A stretch of DNA of 64,000 bases from Zymobacter sp047495495. Its GTDB lineage: Bacteria; Pseudomonadota; Gammaproteobacteria; Pseudomonadales; Halomonadaceae. This document shows, piece after piece, positions 1 to 7,977 of this stretch (positions within the stretch are counted from its first letter, which is position 1; every line of letters starts with the position of its first letter). Location of the stretch: assembly GCF_047495495.1 (NCBI RefSeq), contig NZ_CP179930.1, positions 1,860,001 through 1,924,000 on the forward strand. Reading direction: 5' to 3'. Both the position numbers and the translations under genes were made by a program. The notes beneath the pieces are model-generated. The model saw only the letters and a list, made by a program, of their open reading frames with translations, was not told where the DNA came from and searched no databases.

Positions 1-1
1 G

Positions 2-52
2 TCACTGGAGGTCATGACTATGCCTGAAGAAGGCGCCATCACAGGCGGCTGA
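2..52 (+). CDS. 3' end of an upstream phage gene (partial)
   Basis: An open frame enters from the left edge and stops with TGA at 50-52, giving a tail ending EEGAITGG. A strong terminator follows about 100 bases later, which fits the end of a transcription unit. Only about 16 residues are visible, so no family can be assigned. It could also be chance open sequence. Confidence 0.3.
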   Translation, partial: SLEVMTMPEEGAITGG

Positions 53-148
53 CGAAAACGACGGCTTCTAAGGCATAACCTGCCAACGGTTGCTGTCTAA
101 AACGCCTGAAAGTGACATGCCTACGCGAGTGGGGATAGCAGGATATTG

Positions 149-174
149 CGCCTCGGCTTCGGTCGAGGCGTTTT
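149..174 (+). terminator. Rho-independent terminator with UUCG tetraloop
   Basis: A 9-bp stem (one G-T pair) closes a C(TTCG)G tetraloop at 149-170 and is followed by TTTT. This is a classic intrinsic terminator. It separates whatever gene lies to the left from the KilA-N gene. Confidence 0.75.
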
Positions 175-229
175 CGTATGCGCCATGCCCGGCGCACATC
201 AACACATAGCTTTTCAGAAAGGGCCTTGG

Positions 230-275
230 AGAACGTCGGCAGTAGCTGGCGAGCTTCTCTGTGGACCGACGTTCT
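230..275 (+). other. 10-bp inverted repeat upstream of KilA-N gene
   Basis: AGAACGTCGG (230-239) and its exact complement CCGACGTTCT (266-275) are separated by 26 bases and lie 38 bases before the KilA-N start codon. The sequence could be an operator for a dimeric repressor or a hairpin in the mRNA leader. No T-run follows, so it is not a terminator. Confidence 0.45.
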
Positions 276-312
276 GGGCAACAAGGCTCTTTACTCAAAA
301 GGTACGCAACTC

Positions 313-813
313 ATGAGTAATATCATTCCGTTCCAGTACGGCGACATCACGGTTCAGTTCAATTCAGATGGTTGGATCAACGCCACGGAAATTGCCAGAG
401 CATATGGAAAACGCCTTGACCACTGGCTGGAAAATAAAGAGACACGGAGCTATCTCAGTGCAATCGGGAAGTATCTAAATACCCGTGATTCCGGGGATTT
501 GATTCAGACGCGCCGCGGCAAAGGGGGCGGCACGTGGTTGCACCCCAAGCTGGCGGTCGTGTTCGCTCGCTGGCTGGATGTAGATTTTGCCGTTTGGTGT
601 GACCTGCAGGTCGATGCACTGATACGTGGTGACTCAAGTCTCAAACAACAGTACGACTTGGCTCTCAAGGCACTGCAGGAAGGAAAAGAGGCAGCCAGTT
701 TCTTCGGTAAAGGCCTGAACTCATGGAAACGCACCAAGCCAGAGCTCGAGCATCGCGTTCAAAAGATCATCGATAAGATGCAGATGAACCTGCCTCTCAA
801 CCAGTCTGCATAG
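313..813 (+). CDS. KilA-N domain phage protein
   Basis: 166 residues. The N-terminal 105 or so match the KilA-N DNA-binding domain: GWINATEIARAYGKRLDHWL near residue 20 and the hallmark GGTWLHPKLAVVFARWL near residue 75. KilA-N proteins of temperate phages are usually antirepressors or regulators of unclear role. The C-terminal part is helical and charged with no recognised domain. An upstream in-frame start at 178 exists, but ATG at 313 has an AAAGG-type ribosome site and begins just before the domain, so I chose it. It stands alone between a terminator and a convergent cargo gene. Confidence 0.85.
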   Translation: MSNIIPFQYGDITVQFNSDGWINATEIARAYGKRLDHWLENKETRSYLSAIGKYLNTRDSGDLIQTRRGKGGGTWLHPKLAVVFARWLDVDFAVWCDLQVDALIRGDSSLKQQYDLALKALQEGKEAASFFGKGLNSWKRTKPELEHRVQKIIDKMQMNLPLNQSA

Positions 814-836
814 GGGGCCCCTGAAATGGGGCTCCC
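813..836 (+). other. GC-rich hairpin at the end of the KilA-N gene
   Basis: GGGGGCCCC and GGGGCTCCC flank a 6-base loop and begin at the last base of the KilA-N stop codon. There is no T-tract on either side. It may stabilise the 3' end or act as a weak terminator between convergent genes. Confidence 0.35.
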
Positions 837-901
837 TGCTCAAAACAGTACACTGACTTTTTCAAACATATAAAATCAGCACTGGACATTATCCTGGTGC
901 A

Positions 902-1282
902 TTAGGTCAAATTCCGAAGCTGATCTTTTGTGAACTTGCGAACAATATCTGCTCGACTTTGCCCATTCTTGGCTCGCGCCACCTCATTATCGATAGCAGT
1001 TTTTACTTTTTTGCGAGTGTCCTGTTCGTCCTGCAGTGCAAGCAGAAGTGCAAGGCATTCAATGCAGTCATCCTCATGTTCACCCTGACTATTATCCAAT
1101 GCAATTATGGCCTGACTAGCTAATGCATTCTCTTTTAGCTTTCCTTTAGGAAAATGATTTGTATCGTAGACAACCATTTTTGGTGACCTGGCACCATTTT
1201 CCAGCTTGCTTATGAACGTGGAAAGTATCTCAATTCGCATGCCGCCGGCGATGATCGGATTAGTAAAGTCATTTGGACGCAT
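902..1282 (-). CDS. Hypothetical phage cargo protein, opposite strand
   Basis: 126 residues, not recognised. It is soluble and charged, has no signal peptide or membrane segment, and carries the acidic pair-of-cysteines stretch EDDCIECLALL in the middle and a basic helical C-terminus. It is the only gene of the left part on the minus strand, sits between the KilA-N and late-activator genes, and its leader is AT-rich. That placement is typical of a phage moron. The ribosome site is weak (AGG eight bases before ATG). It directly abuts the decayed terminase duplicate at 1324. Confidence 0.6.
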   Translation of the reverse strand: MRPNDFTNPIIAGGMRIEILSTFISKLENGARSPKMVVYDTNHFPKGKLKENALASQAIIALDNSQGEHEDDCIECLALLLALQDEQDTRKKVKTAIDNEVARAKNGQSRADIVRKFTKDQLRNLT

Positions 1283-1323
1283 AAAAAAACCTATATATCA
1301 GAAGGCCTGTTAAGGCTCAGGTT

Positions 1324-1410
1324 GAGTGGGAGGCTATCCGTACAGCCTTCAAGGCTGGCGATGCCTCTATCCATAAGATCACTGAGGAATACGATGTACT
1401 AGATAGAAGG
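1324..1410 (+). pseudogene. Decayed duplicate of the terminase small subunit 5' end
   Basis: The first 24 bases from 1327 are identical to 1715-1738 inside the terminase small subunit gene. By hand count about 59 of 74 positions agree. The translated frame (EWEAIRTAFKAGDASIHKI) mirrors the start of that protein, including its helix-turn-helix. The frame stays open to a TAA at 1504-1506, but there is no ATG, GTG or TTG start in frame after the TAA at 1282-1284, so it is probably a remnant. Confidence 0.7.
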
Positions 1411-1516
1411 TTGAGGTCGCAGTGGTGGAAATCAACCCACTCCAAGGGCGTTTTCATTTGTCCTTATATACACCGACACTTGGCGGTATTTTTTGCCCAA
1501 AGATAAGGAATCAGCC

Positions 1517-1687
1517 ATGCGCTGGAAATGCCCTGATTGCGGCGAGTCATGCCGTATCCGTAGCAGCAAACAACCCGTGAAGGATCTGCGCTTCGCGTTC
1601 CTTCAGTGCAATGACATTCAATGCGGATGGCGTGGGAAAGGCACATTCGAGATCGTCGAGTCGTACTCGGCCAAGAAGATCGCATAA
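1517..1687 (+). CDS. Ogr/Delta-like zinc-finger late-gene activator
   Basis: 56 residues with CPDC near residue 5 and CNDIQC near residue 30, giving the CX2C...CX4C zinc site of the P2 Ogr / P4 Delta family. These small proteins recruit host RNA polymerase to phage late promoters through its alpha subunit. The ATG at 1517 follows AAGGAA at good spacing and starts right before the first cysteine pair; the longer frame from 1493 has no such support. It sits immediately upstream of the terminase genes, the expected place for a switch that turns on the morphogenesis operon. Confidence 0.75.
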   Translation: MRWKCPDCGESCRIRSSKQPVKDLRFAFLQCNDIQCGWRGKGTFEIVESYSAKKIA

Positions 1688-1696
1688 GGAACAGAT

Positions 1697-2341
1697 ATGG
1701 CTCGCCAACCCAACTGGGAGGCTATCCGTACAGCCTTCGAGGCTGGCGATACCTCCATTCGCAAGATAGCAGAGAAGTACGGTGTCACTGACGGCGCTAT
1801 ACGCAAGCGTGCCAAGAAGGATGGATGGCAGCGTCATGGTGGTCCGCAGGTAGTACGCGGTACGCAATCTGGTACGCAGGGTGCGTACTCGTCCAAGAAA
1901 GGTGGAGCGCCTTCGGTATTCGATGAAGATGTCTGTGCGTATATCTGCGCTAAGGTCGCATCAGGTCAATCGTTGCGCAGTATCTGTAAAGAGCCGGGCA
2001 TGCCGTCTATGTCGTCGATCCTGCTATGGGTAGTCGATGGAAAGCATAAAGAGTTCTCGGAGCAGTACCGCATGGCTAGGGAGGCGGCGGGCTATGCTCA
2101 TGCCGATCGGATCATCGACTGCATCGATAAGGTGGGCACTGATCCTGAAGAAGGCGGCCTCGACTACCGCGATGCCAAGGTGATGATGGATGGCCTCAAG
2201 TGGGCGGCCGAGCGCATGTCACCCAGAGCATATGGGCCGAAGCAAGATATTAACCACACGTCTGACGACGGCAGCATGACGCCTTCGGGCTTGGGGCATT
2301 TCTATGGCGGACAAGGCGACTCTGAACCCAGCCCTTCGTGA
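1697..2341 (+). CDS. Phage terminase small subunit
   Basis: 214 residues. An N-terminal helix-turn-helix (TSIRKIAEKYGVTDGAIRKR, about residues 19-38) would bind the packaging site. A second region (SGQSLRSICKEPGMPSMSS, about residue 95) and DYRDAKVMMDGLKWAAERM near residue 160 are typical of small terminases that form ring oligomers. It overlaps the large subunit gene by 38 bases in another frame, implying translational coupling. A fragment of its 5' end is duplicated about 390 bases upstream. Confidence 0.85.
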   Translation: MARQPNWEAIRTAFEAGDTSIRKIAEKYGVTDGAIRKRAKKDGWQRHGGPQVVRGTQSGTQGAYSSKKGGAPSVFDEDVCAYICAKVASGQSLRSICKEPGMPSMSSILLWVVDGKHKEFSEQYRMAREAAGYAHADRIIDCIDKVGTDPEEGGLDYRDAKVMMDGLKWAAERMSPRAYGPKQDINHTSDDGSMTPSGLGHFYGGQGDSEPSPS

Positions 2342-3698
2342 CTTCTGGCTGACGCCTGCTCGTGTGCGGGTGCTGTACGGTGGCCGTGCTTCGTCGAAGT
2401 CATGGGATGCGGCTGGCTTTGCGATCTACTTGGCGGATAACTACAGGCTCCGCATCCTCTGCGCGCGCCAGTTCCAGAACAAGATCAGTGAATCGGTCTA
2501 CACCTTGCTCAAGATTCAGATTGAGCGTTTTGGGCTACAGCATCGTTTCGAGATCCAGCGCGACCGCATCATCAACCGCTATACGGGTACCGAGTTCCTG
2601 TTCTACGGGCTGTGGCGGCATATCGATGAAGTGAAATCGCTCGAAGGCATCGACATCTGCTGGCTGGAGGAAGCGCACAACATCACCCAGGAGCAGTGGG
2701 AGATACTGGAACCGACGATTCGTAAGGATCACTCGCAGTTCTGGATCATCTTCAACCCGCGCCTAGTAACCGACTTCGTCTACAGGCGCTTTGTCACACG
2801 CCCGCCTGCCAATGCGATCACCCGCAAGATCAACTACACCGATAACCCGTTCCTCTCCAACACCATGCTGGAGGTCATTCAGCACGCCAAGGAAGAAGAC
2901 GAGGAAGAGTATCGGCATATCTATTTAGGCGAGCCTCGCGAGGATGACGATGCGGTCATCATCAAACGCTCGTGGATCATGGCGGCGATCGACGCTCACA
3001 AAAAACTGGGCATTGAGCCATCAGGCACCAAGCGCCTTGGCTTTGACGTCGCCGACAGCGGCGCTGATAAGTGCGCCACTACCCTCGCCCACGGCATCGT
3101 GGCACAGGATATCGACGAATGGGCTGGGCGTGAGGATGAACTGCTGAAGAGCTGCTCTCGCGTATACCGTGCCGCCGTTAAACACGACGCTCAGGTCATT
3201 TACGACAGCATCGGCGTTGGGGCCTCTGTAGGGGCAAAACTCGGTGAGCTGAACGATGAGCACTTGACCCGCATCAGCTACAGCAAGTTCAACGCAGGGG
3301 CCGCGGTCTGGCATCCCGATGCGCGTTACTCCGATGGCGTGTTGAACAAGGACATGTTCTCGAACCTCAAAGCGCAGGCATGGTGGCTGGTCGCCGATCG
3401 CTTCCGCAACACTTACAACGCGATACAGCGCGGCATGCCGTTCGAAGAGGATGAGCTGATCAGTATCTCATCGGAGTGCTCGAACCTTGACCGCCTGATT
3501 GATGAGCTATCCACGCCCCGCCGCGACTTTGACCGCTCTGGCAAGGTGAAGGTGGAGAGTAAGCAGGATCTAGCGAAACGCGACATCCCCTCGCCTAACT
3601 TGGCTGACTGCTTCGTCATGGCCTACACGCCCACCGTTGAGCAAGACGTGGCCGTCTCTGACGACGCGCTGCTGGAAGCCTTTTCACTCGACATCTAA
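2304..3698 (+). CDS. Phage terminase large subunit (PBSX type)
   Basis: 464 residues. The packaging ATPase and headful nuclease. The ATPase part shows a Walker A variant GGRASSKS (residues 26-33) and a Walker B/catalytic carboxylate IDICWLEEAH (about 116-125). The RNase H-like nuclease part shows GFDVADSGAD (about 246) and IYDSIGVGASV (about 299), with a late aspartate in NLADCFVMAY. Length fits the family. It is followed by the portal gene with a strong AGGAGG ribosome site. Confidence 0.95.
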   Translation: MADKATLNPALRDFWLTPARVRVLYGGRASSKSWDAAGFAIYLADNYRLRILCARQFQNKISESVYTLLKIQIERFGLQHRFEIQRDRIINRYTGTEFLFYGLWRHIDEVKSLEGIDICWLEEAHNITQEQWEILEPTIRKDHSQFWIIFNPRLVTDFVYRRFVTRPPANAITRKINYTDNPFLSNTMLEVIQHAKEEDEEEYRHIYLGEPREDDDAVIIKRSWIMAAIDAHKKLGIEPSGTKRLGFDVADSGADKCATTLAHGIVAQDIDEWAGREDELLKSCSRVYRAAVKHDAQVIYDSIGVGASVGAKLGELNDEHLTRISYSKFNAGAAVWHPDARYSDGVLNKDMFSNLKAQAWWLVADRFRNTYNAIQRGMPFEEDELISISSECSNLDRLIDELSTPRRDFDRSGKVKVESKQDLAKRDIPSPNLADCFVMAYTPTVEQDVAVSDDALLEAFSLDI

Positions 3699-3715
3699 CA
3701 CCACAGGAGGCTGAC

Positions 3716-5251
3716 ATGTGGCCGTTCCGCAAAAAGCAACATGATCCGGCCCCTGTTGTCGATCGTGTTGAGAAAGACACCAGCATCCCGATCGGGCGAC
3801 TGATAGACATGCTCGATAACGATGATGCTGTGGCTGCCGCATCTAGCGTGCTTAAGCCGTATGAGCCCCCCGCAGGCGTAGTGCCCGAGGGTAAGTGTGA
3901 TCGTGCCGTAGCGATGGCCGCCGATGCCCTGCCGATGGATGCGCGCATGCTGTATGCGGGCGTGCATTGCTTTAAGGGCTATGACTGGCTAGGCCAGAAG
4001 GCACAGGAGCCTGAATACCGTTACATGGCCGAGACCAATGCTAATGACATGACCCGCAAATGGATCAAGGTTAAGGCGATGGAAGGCGGTGACTACGCCG
4101 AGAAAGTGAAGGCTATTGAGGCTGAGCTGAGGCGCTTAGACGTTCGCGCTATGTTCCGCCAAGCGCTGGAGCACGACGATTACTTCGGCCGTGGCACGCT
4201 GTACATCGAGGTGAAGACACCGAAAGGCTCGAATGCCTCGCGTGTAGATGGCGAGTGCGCTACTGAGCTGTTTCTCGATCCGCGCAAAATTCCGCGTGAC
4301 AGCATCGTGTCGCTGCGCGTGATTGAACCGCGCTGGCTGTTCCCCGGGCCGTACAACACGGACAGTCCACTCAAAGGTAATTTCTATCAGCCTCAACTCT
4401 GGTACTGCCAAGGTGATGAAGTGCACGACTCGCGCTTGCTGACATTCATCAGCCGCCCCGTGCCGGACATTCTCAAGCCCGTGTACAACTTTGGCGGGCT
4501 GTCGCTCACCCAATTGGCTGACGACTACGTCACGAACTGGCAGCGCACCCGCGACTATGTGGCAAAGATGCTGCGCTCTTATAGCTGCACCATCCTCAAA
4601 ACCAACATGGGCAGCACGCTACAGGGCAAGGTCAACCAAGGCCTAATGAACCGCCTGAAGCTGTTCGCCCGCTGGCGTGATAACAACGGCATCTTTGCGC
4701 TCGATAAGAGCACCGAAGAGCTCGACCAGATCAACACCCCTCTGGCTGGACTGAAAGACCTCAAAGAGCAAGCGCTCGAAGAGCTATGCGTTGTTGCTCG
4801 TCAGCCACGCGTGAAGCTGCTGCGCAAGGGTGCAGCGGGTCTGAATGCGTCGTCTGAGGGCGAGATTCGCATGTACTACGACGACGTGCATGCAACGCAA
4901 GAAGACGTAATGCGCAAGCCGCTTAAACGCCTGATCGAGATCATCCAGCTGTCGCTGTTTGGTGAGATCGACGATGCGATCGACTTCGAGTTCGTGCCGT
5001 TGTATCAGCTGAGCGAGAAAGAACGCAGCGACGTGCGGGCACAGGATGCGAAGACGCGCCAAGTTGACATTCAGTCTGGCGTAGTCACTGCTGAGGAAGC
5101 GCGCCAGTCACTGGCTGCTGATGAGTCATGCCCCTACCCCTTGGACAAGGACGGCAACGGTGAGATCGACCCGATAGCGCCGGAGGATATGGACGATGAC
5201 GAAACGACCCAAGACCCTGCCCAGCGTGACACCGAACGCGGGCGTAGCTAA
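3716..5251 (+). CDS. Phage portal protein (DUF1073 type)
   Basis: 511 residues. The protein resembles the DUF1073/phage_portal_3 family, which forms the dodecameric ring at the packaging vertex through which DNA enters and leaves. Features include the central ARWRDNNGIFALDKSTEELD stretch and a very acidic C-terminal tail rich in D and E (from about residue 475). ATG lies 6 bases after AGGAGG. The 3' end overlaps the next gene by 56 bases. Position between terminase and head morphogenesis gene is canonical. Confidence 0.9.
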   Translation: MWPFRKKQHDPAPVVDRVEKDTSIPIGRLIDMLDNDDAVAAASSVLKPYEPPAGVVPEGKCDRAVAMAADALPMDARMLYAGVHCFKGYDWLGQKAQEPEYRYMAETNANDMTRKWIKVKAMEGGDYAEKVKAIEAELRRLDVRAMFRQALEHDDYFGRGTLYIEVKTPKGSNASRVDGECATELFLDPRKIPRDSIVSLRVIEPRWLFPGPYNTDSPLKGNFYQPQLWYCQGDEVHDSRLLTFISRPVPDILKPVYNFGGLSLTQLADDYVTNWQRTRDYVAKMLRSYSCTILKTNMGSTLQGKVNQGLMNRLKLFARWRDNNGIFALDKSTEELDQINTPLAGLKDLKEQALEELCVVARQPRVKLLRKGAAGLNASSEGEIRMYYDDVHATQEDVMRKPLKRLIEIIQLSLFGEIDDAIDFEFVPLYQLSEKERSDVRAQDAKTRQVDIQSGVVTAEEARQSLAADESCPYPLDKDGNGEIDPIAPEDMDDDETTQDPAQRDTERGRS

Positions 5252-5966
5252 CGCCTATCGCAAAGAGCTGGTCGGTATGGTCGATGACCTGCATCGCCAC
5301 ATGGCTACCGAAGTGCTGCGCGGGATGAAGAATACGGGGCTGGCCCAAGACGGCCCCGTCGATATTCTGAACGGCATCATCAATCGAGTCGCTAACGGCC
5401 TGCTGTCTCGCCTCAATCGCGTTGCGGAAAGGATGGCCGAACGCTTCACCTCGTCTGTCATGCAGAACGCCGACGTATCGCTGTTCGCCTCCATGCGGGA
5501 AGCCGGATTGACGGTTAAGATGACCATGACCGAAGAGATGGCCGACGCCTACGATGCCGTCAGGGCTGAGAATGTGGCGCTCATCAAGTCGATTCCCGAG
5601 CAGTATCACCGCCAAGTGGAAGTACTCGTCAACGAATCAGTGGCCCGAGGCCGTGACCTCAAATACCTAGCCGACGAACTGCATAGACGCTATGGCATTA
5701 CCCGCCGACGTGCCGAGTTCATTGCACGCGATCAGAATGACAAGGCCACCAGCACGCTGACCGCTGCCCGCCAGAGGCAACAGGGTTTTACTCAGGGCGA
5801 GTGGATGCACAGCCACGCAGGCAAAGAGCCCCGACAATCACACGTTCGCGCCAACGGCAAGACGTTCGACCTCGCCAAGGGCATGAAGATCGACGGCGAA
5901 TACATCATGCCGGGGCAGCTGATCAATTGCAGATGCAGCTGGCTTCCCGTTATCCCTGATCTATGA
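5196..5966 (+). CDS. Phage head morphogenesis protein (SPP1 gp7 / Mu gpF-like)
   Basis: 256 residues. The C-terminal half carries the family pattern RRAEFIARDQNDKATSTLT and then a histidine/asparagine site (RQSHVRANGKTFDL), ending in NCRCSWLPV. Family members are minor capsid proteins that bind the portal and help start prohead assembly. It overlaps the portal gene, implying coupled translation. Confidence 0.85.
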   Translation: MTKRPKTLPSVTPNAGVANAYRKELVGMVDDLHRHMATEVLRGMKNTGLAQDGPVDILNGIINRVANGLLSRLNRVAERMAERFTSSVMQNADVSLFASMREAGLTVKMTMTEEMADAYDAVRAENVALIKSIPEQYHRQVEVLVNESVARGRDLKYLADELHRRYGITRRRAEFIARDQNDKATSTLTAARQRQQGFTQGEWMHSHAGKEPRQSHVRANGKTFDLAKGMKIDGEYIMPGQLINCRCSWLPVIPDL

Positions 5967-5976
5967 GGATGCGCTC

Positions 5977-6210
5977 ATGACTCCAACTCATATAAGGCTG
6001 CTTTACAGGGGGCTTGCAGTTAAAGACATCCCTATTAGCGGTCGCGATATGTTTTTTCGCGTAGAAGGTACGCGAACAGAGGTATATGAAAGCAAGCGCT
6101 TCCCTCGCGCAAAGTTAAGCCCGTTTCGCATCTTCGGCAGCACATACAAAAGATGTGAAATTGTCGGCAGCTTTCACTGTTTCAGCGTTGACGGAGCTGA
6201 ATACATATAG
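5977..6210 (+). CDS. Small hypothetical phage protein
   Basis: 77 residues, not recognised. It is basic, and beta-rich in appearance, with the ending GSFHCFSVDGAEYI. A GAGGA ribosome site precedes ATG 5977 at good spacing and the gene fits the 10-base gap left by its upstream neighbour. Its codons look less like the structural genes, so it may be an insertion in the operon. An intrinsic terminator follows at once. Confidence 0.6.
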   Translation: MTPTHIRLLYRGLAVKDIPISGRDMFFRVEGTRTEVYESKRFPRAKLSPFRIFGSTYKRCEIVGSFHCFSVDGAEYI

Positions 6211-6232
6211 CTCGCTCACCCACCACTATCAA

Positions 6233-6255
6233 GGCTCGCCACGGCGGGCCTTTTT
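6233..6255 (+). terminator. Intrinsic terminator inside the head operon
   Basis: A 7-bp GC-rich stem with a 4-base loop (6233-6250) is followed by TTTTT. It lies between the small hypothetical gene and the protease gene, only 21 bases before the latter's start codon. It would partly uncouple upstream from downstream transcription. Confidence 0.6.
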
Positions 6256-6275
6256 CATATCTGCGAGACATCACC

Positions 6276-7487
6276 ATGAATCGAAACGACGTGCTCGCTT
6301 TCGATGCCCAGTCGCAGCGCGAGTACACCCCAGACGGCCAGCTGCGCATCAAGATGACGCCCATCAGCAAAGCCAACGTTTGCACGTACTACGGCCATGA
6401 AATCCCCGACAGTCAGGCGCTTGGCCTCGACCCGCATAAAGGCTATCGCCTGTACCGCGATCCTGACGAGCTACGCAAAGGCGCGTCGACATTCGACGGC
6501 GTACAGCTGCTTTCCCAGCACGTGCCCGTCTGTGCGGCTGACCATAAGCCTGAGCTGATTGTGGGCGCTGTCGGCAGTGGCGTTACCTTCGACGGCACCT
6601 TCCTCAAGGCTCCGCTATCAGTCTGGTCGAATGACGCCATCCTTGGCATCGAACGCAACACTAAGCGCGAGCTGTCCAGTGCCTACCGCTACCGCGCTGA
6701 CATGACCCCAGGCACTACCCCCGACGGTGAACCGTATGACGGCGTCATGCGCGACATCATCGGCAATCACGTTGCACTCGTTACCCGAGGCCGTGCAGGC
6801 CCTGAGGTATTCGCAGAAGACGCAAACCCCACGGAGTACATCCCAATGAAACGCACCCCCAAGATGGTGGCCATGCGTGCAGCCCTCGCTGGTTTCGCTA
6901 GCGCGACCATGGCTGCCGACGCTGCGCCACTGGATATCGACAAGCTGACCCAAGGCGAACGCACTGCCGAGCAGATCGCGCAAGACGCCGCCACACAGGA
7001 TGCCAGCATCGATGCTGAGAAGCTGACTGGCGTACTGAAAGCTGCCGAAGAATCTGCCGGTCAGGACTTCGACGAACCGAAGCCTGCTGATCCGAAGCCA
7101 GAGACGACCAAGCCCACACAGGAGCCCACTAAGGTGGCCGAAGACCAGCAGCCTGCAGGCTTTGCGATGGACGAAGCAACGTTCCGTCGTGAGATGCAAA
7201 TGGCATCCGACGCAGCAGTTAAACGCGTACGCGAAGAAGAGAAGGCCCGCAATGAAGTGCGCCCGATCGTCGGTGAAGTAGCCGCGATGGACAGCGCCGA
7301 GGCCGTCTATAAGTTCGCCCTCGACAGTGCTGGCATTCCGACCGAGGGCGTCCACGCTTCTGCCTTCCCGGCAATGGTCGCGATGCTTAATCAGCAAAAG
7401 ACCGCTATCGCGCAGGACGCTGCACCGCGTGCTGTATCCCAGAGCGAGCAGAAAGAACTCGCTGACATCTTCGGCGAAGGAGCATAA
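6276..7487 (+). CDS. DUF2213 prohead protease / scaffold precursor
   Basis: 403 residues. The N-terminal 175 or so match DUF2213 phage proteins, which take the place of the head maturation protease: PDGQLRIKMTPISKANVCTY near residue 19 and GNHVALVTRGRAGPEV near residue 165. Residues about 260-290 are a Pro/Lys/Glu/Thr-rich linker. The C-terminal part is helical and charged like a scaffold. An internal in-frame ATG at 6846 may produce the scaffold alone. The gene precedes cement and capsid genes, the expected order. Confidence 0.85.
   Translation: MNRNDVLAFDAQSQREYTPDGQLRIKMTPISKANVCTYYGHEIPDSQALGLDPHKGYRLYRDPDELRKGASTFDGVQLLSQHVPVCAADHKPELIVGAVGSGVTFDGTFLKAPLSVWSNDAILGIERNTKRELSSAYRYRADMTPGTTPDGEPYDGVMRDIIGNHVALVTRGRAGPEVFAEDANPTEYIPMKRTPKMVAMRAALAGFASATMAADAAPLDIDKLTQGERTAEQIAQDAATQDASIDAEKLTGVLKAAEESAGQDFDEPKPADPKPETTKPTQEPTKVAEDQQPAGFAMDEATFRREMQMASDAAVKRVREEEKARNEVRPIVGEVAAMDSAEAVYKFALDSAGIPTEGVHASAFPAMVAMLNQQKTAIAQDAAPRAVSQSEQKELADIFGEGA
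6846..7487 (+). CDS. Possible nested scaffold protein (internal start)
   Basis: An in-frame ATG at codon 191 of the DUF2213 gene is preceded by GGAG at 9-base spacing. Translation from here would give 213 residues with only the linker and helical C-terminal part. Lambda C/Nu3 and related phages make scaffold from such nested starts, so the arrangement is plausible. No direct evidence beyond the ribosome site and domain boundary. Confidence 0.4.
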   Translation: MKRTPKMVAMRAALAGFASATMAADAAPLDIDKLTQGERTAEQIAQDAATQDASIDAEKLTGVLKAAEESAGQDFDEPKPADPKPETTKPTQEPTKVAEDQQPAGFAMDEATFRREMQMASDAAVKRVREEEKARNEVRPIVGEVAAMDSAEAVYKFALDSAGIPTEGVHASAFPAMVAMLNQQKTAIAQDAAPRAVSQSEQKELADIFGEGA

Positions 7488-7490
7488 GCA

Positions 7491-7976
7491 ATGGCTTTCC
7501 AGACCCACGTTAACCGCTATCAGGCCCCGGGCATTCCCGGCACGTTTGCCTCTAACAACCCGTCTTACAGCGCCGTAGGTGGTGAGAACCAGTACGTCGC
7601 GTGTGAAAACGGCGTACTGATCGGTCGCTTTGGCTGGACGGACGCTAACGGCCGCATCGCGAACGCCGGTGGCTCTGCTCCGCTGGGCTTCATCCTGCAT
7701 AGCGACATGAAAGGCGTCATGTACGACATCCGCGATCTCGCAAGCATGGCTGTTCCGGCTGGCCGCCCCGTCACCTTGATGCAAATGGGCGACTTCTGGG
7801 CCACTACCGGCACTGCCGCTACTGTCGGTCAAAAGGTCTTCGCCAAGCTGTCCGACGGCACGCTAGTCACTGGCAACGCTGGCGCGACGGTTGAAGGCGC
7901 TATCGAAACCAAGTTCAAGGTCGCTACCGCTGGCGCTGCTGGCGAGACCATCAAAATCACCACAGGAGGCCTGTGA
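7491..7976 (+). CDS. Phage capsid cement (decoration) protein
   Basis: 161 residues, Gly/Ala/Thr-rich and predicted beta. It resembles the structural cement proteins that lie between protease and major capsid genes in DUF2213/DUF2184 phages and trimerise on the shell. The stretch PAGRPVTLMQMGDFWATT near residue 87 is typical of that group. The gap to the preceding gene is only 3 bases. Confidence 0.75.
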   Translation: MAFQTHVNRYQAPGIPGTFASNNPSYSAVGGENQYVACENGVLIGRFGWTDANGRIANAGGSAPLGFILHSDMKGVMYDIRDLASMAVPAGRPVTLMQMGDFWATTGTAATVGQKVFAKLSDGTLVTGNAGATVEGAIETKFKVATAGAAGETIKITTGGL

Positions 7977-7977
7977 T

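Noticed and set aside
1493..1516. Upstream extension of the Ogr-like protein
   Set aside because: No ribosome site; the family starts just before the first cysteine pair, as ATG 1517 does.
6618..7832. A 404-codon minus-strand frame opposite the protease/cement genes
   Set aside because: It mirrors codon bias of the real plus-strand genes and has no recognisable domains or ribosome site.
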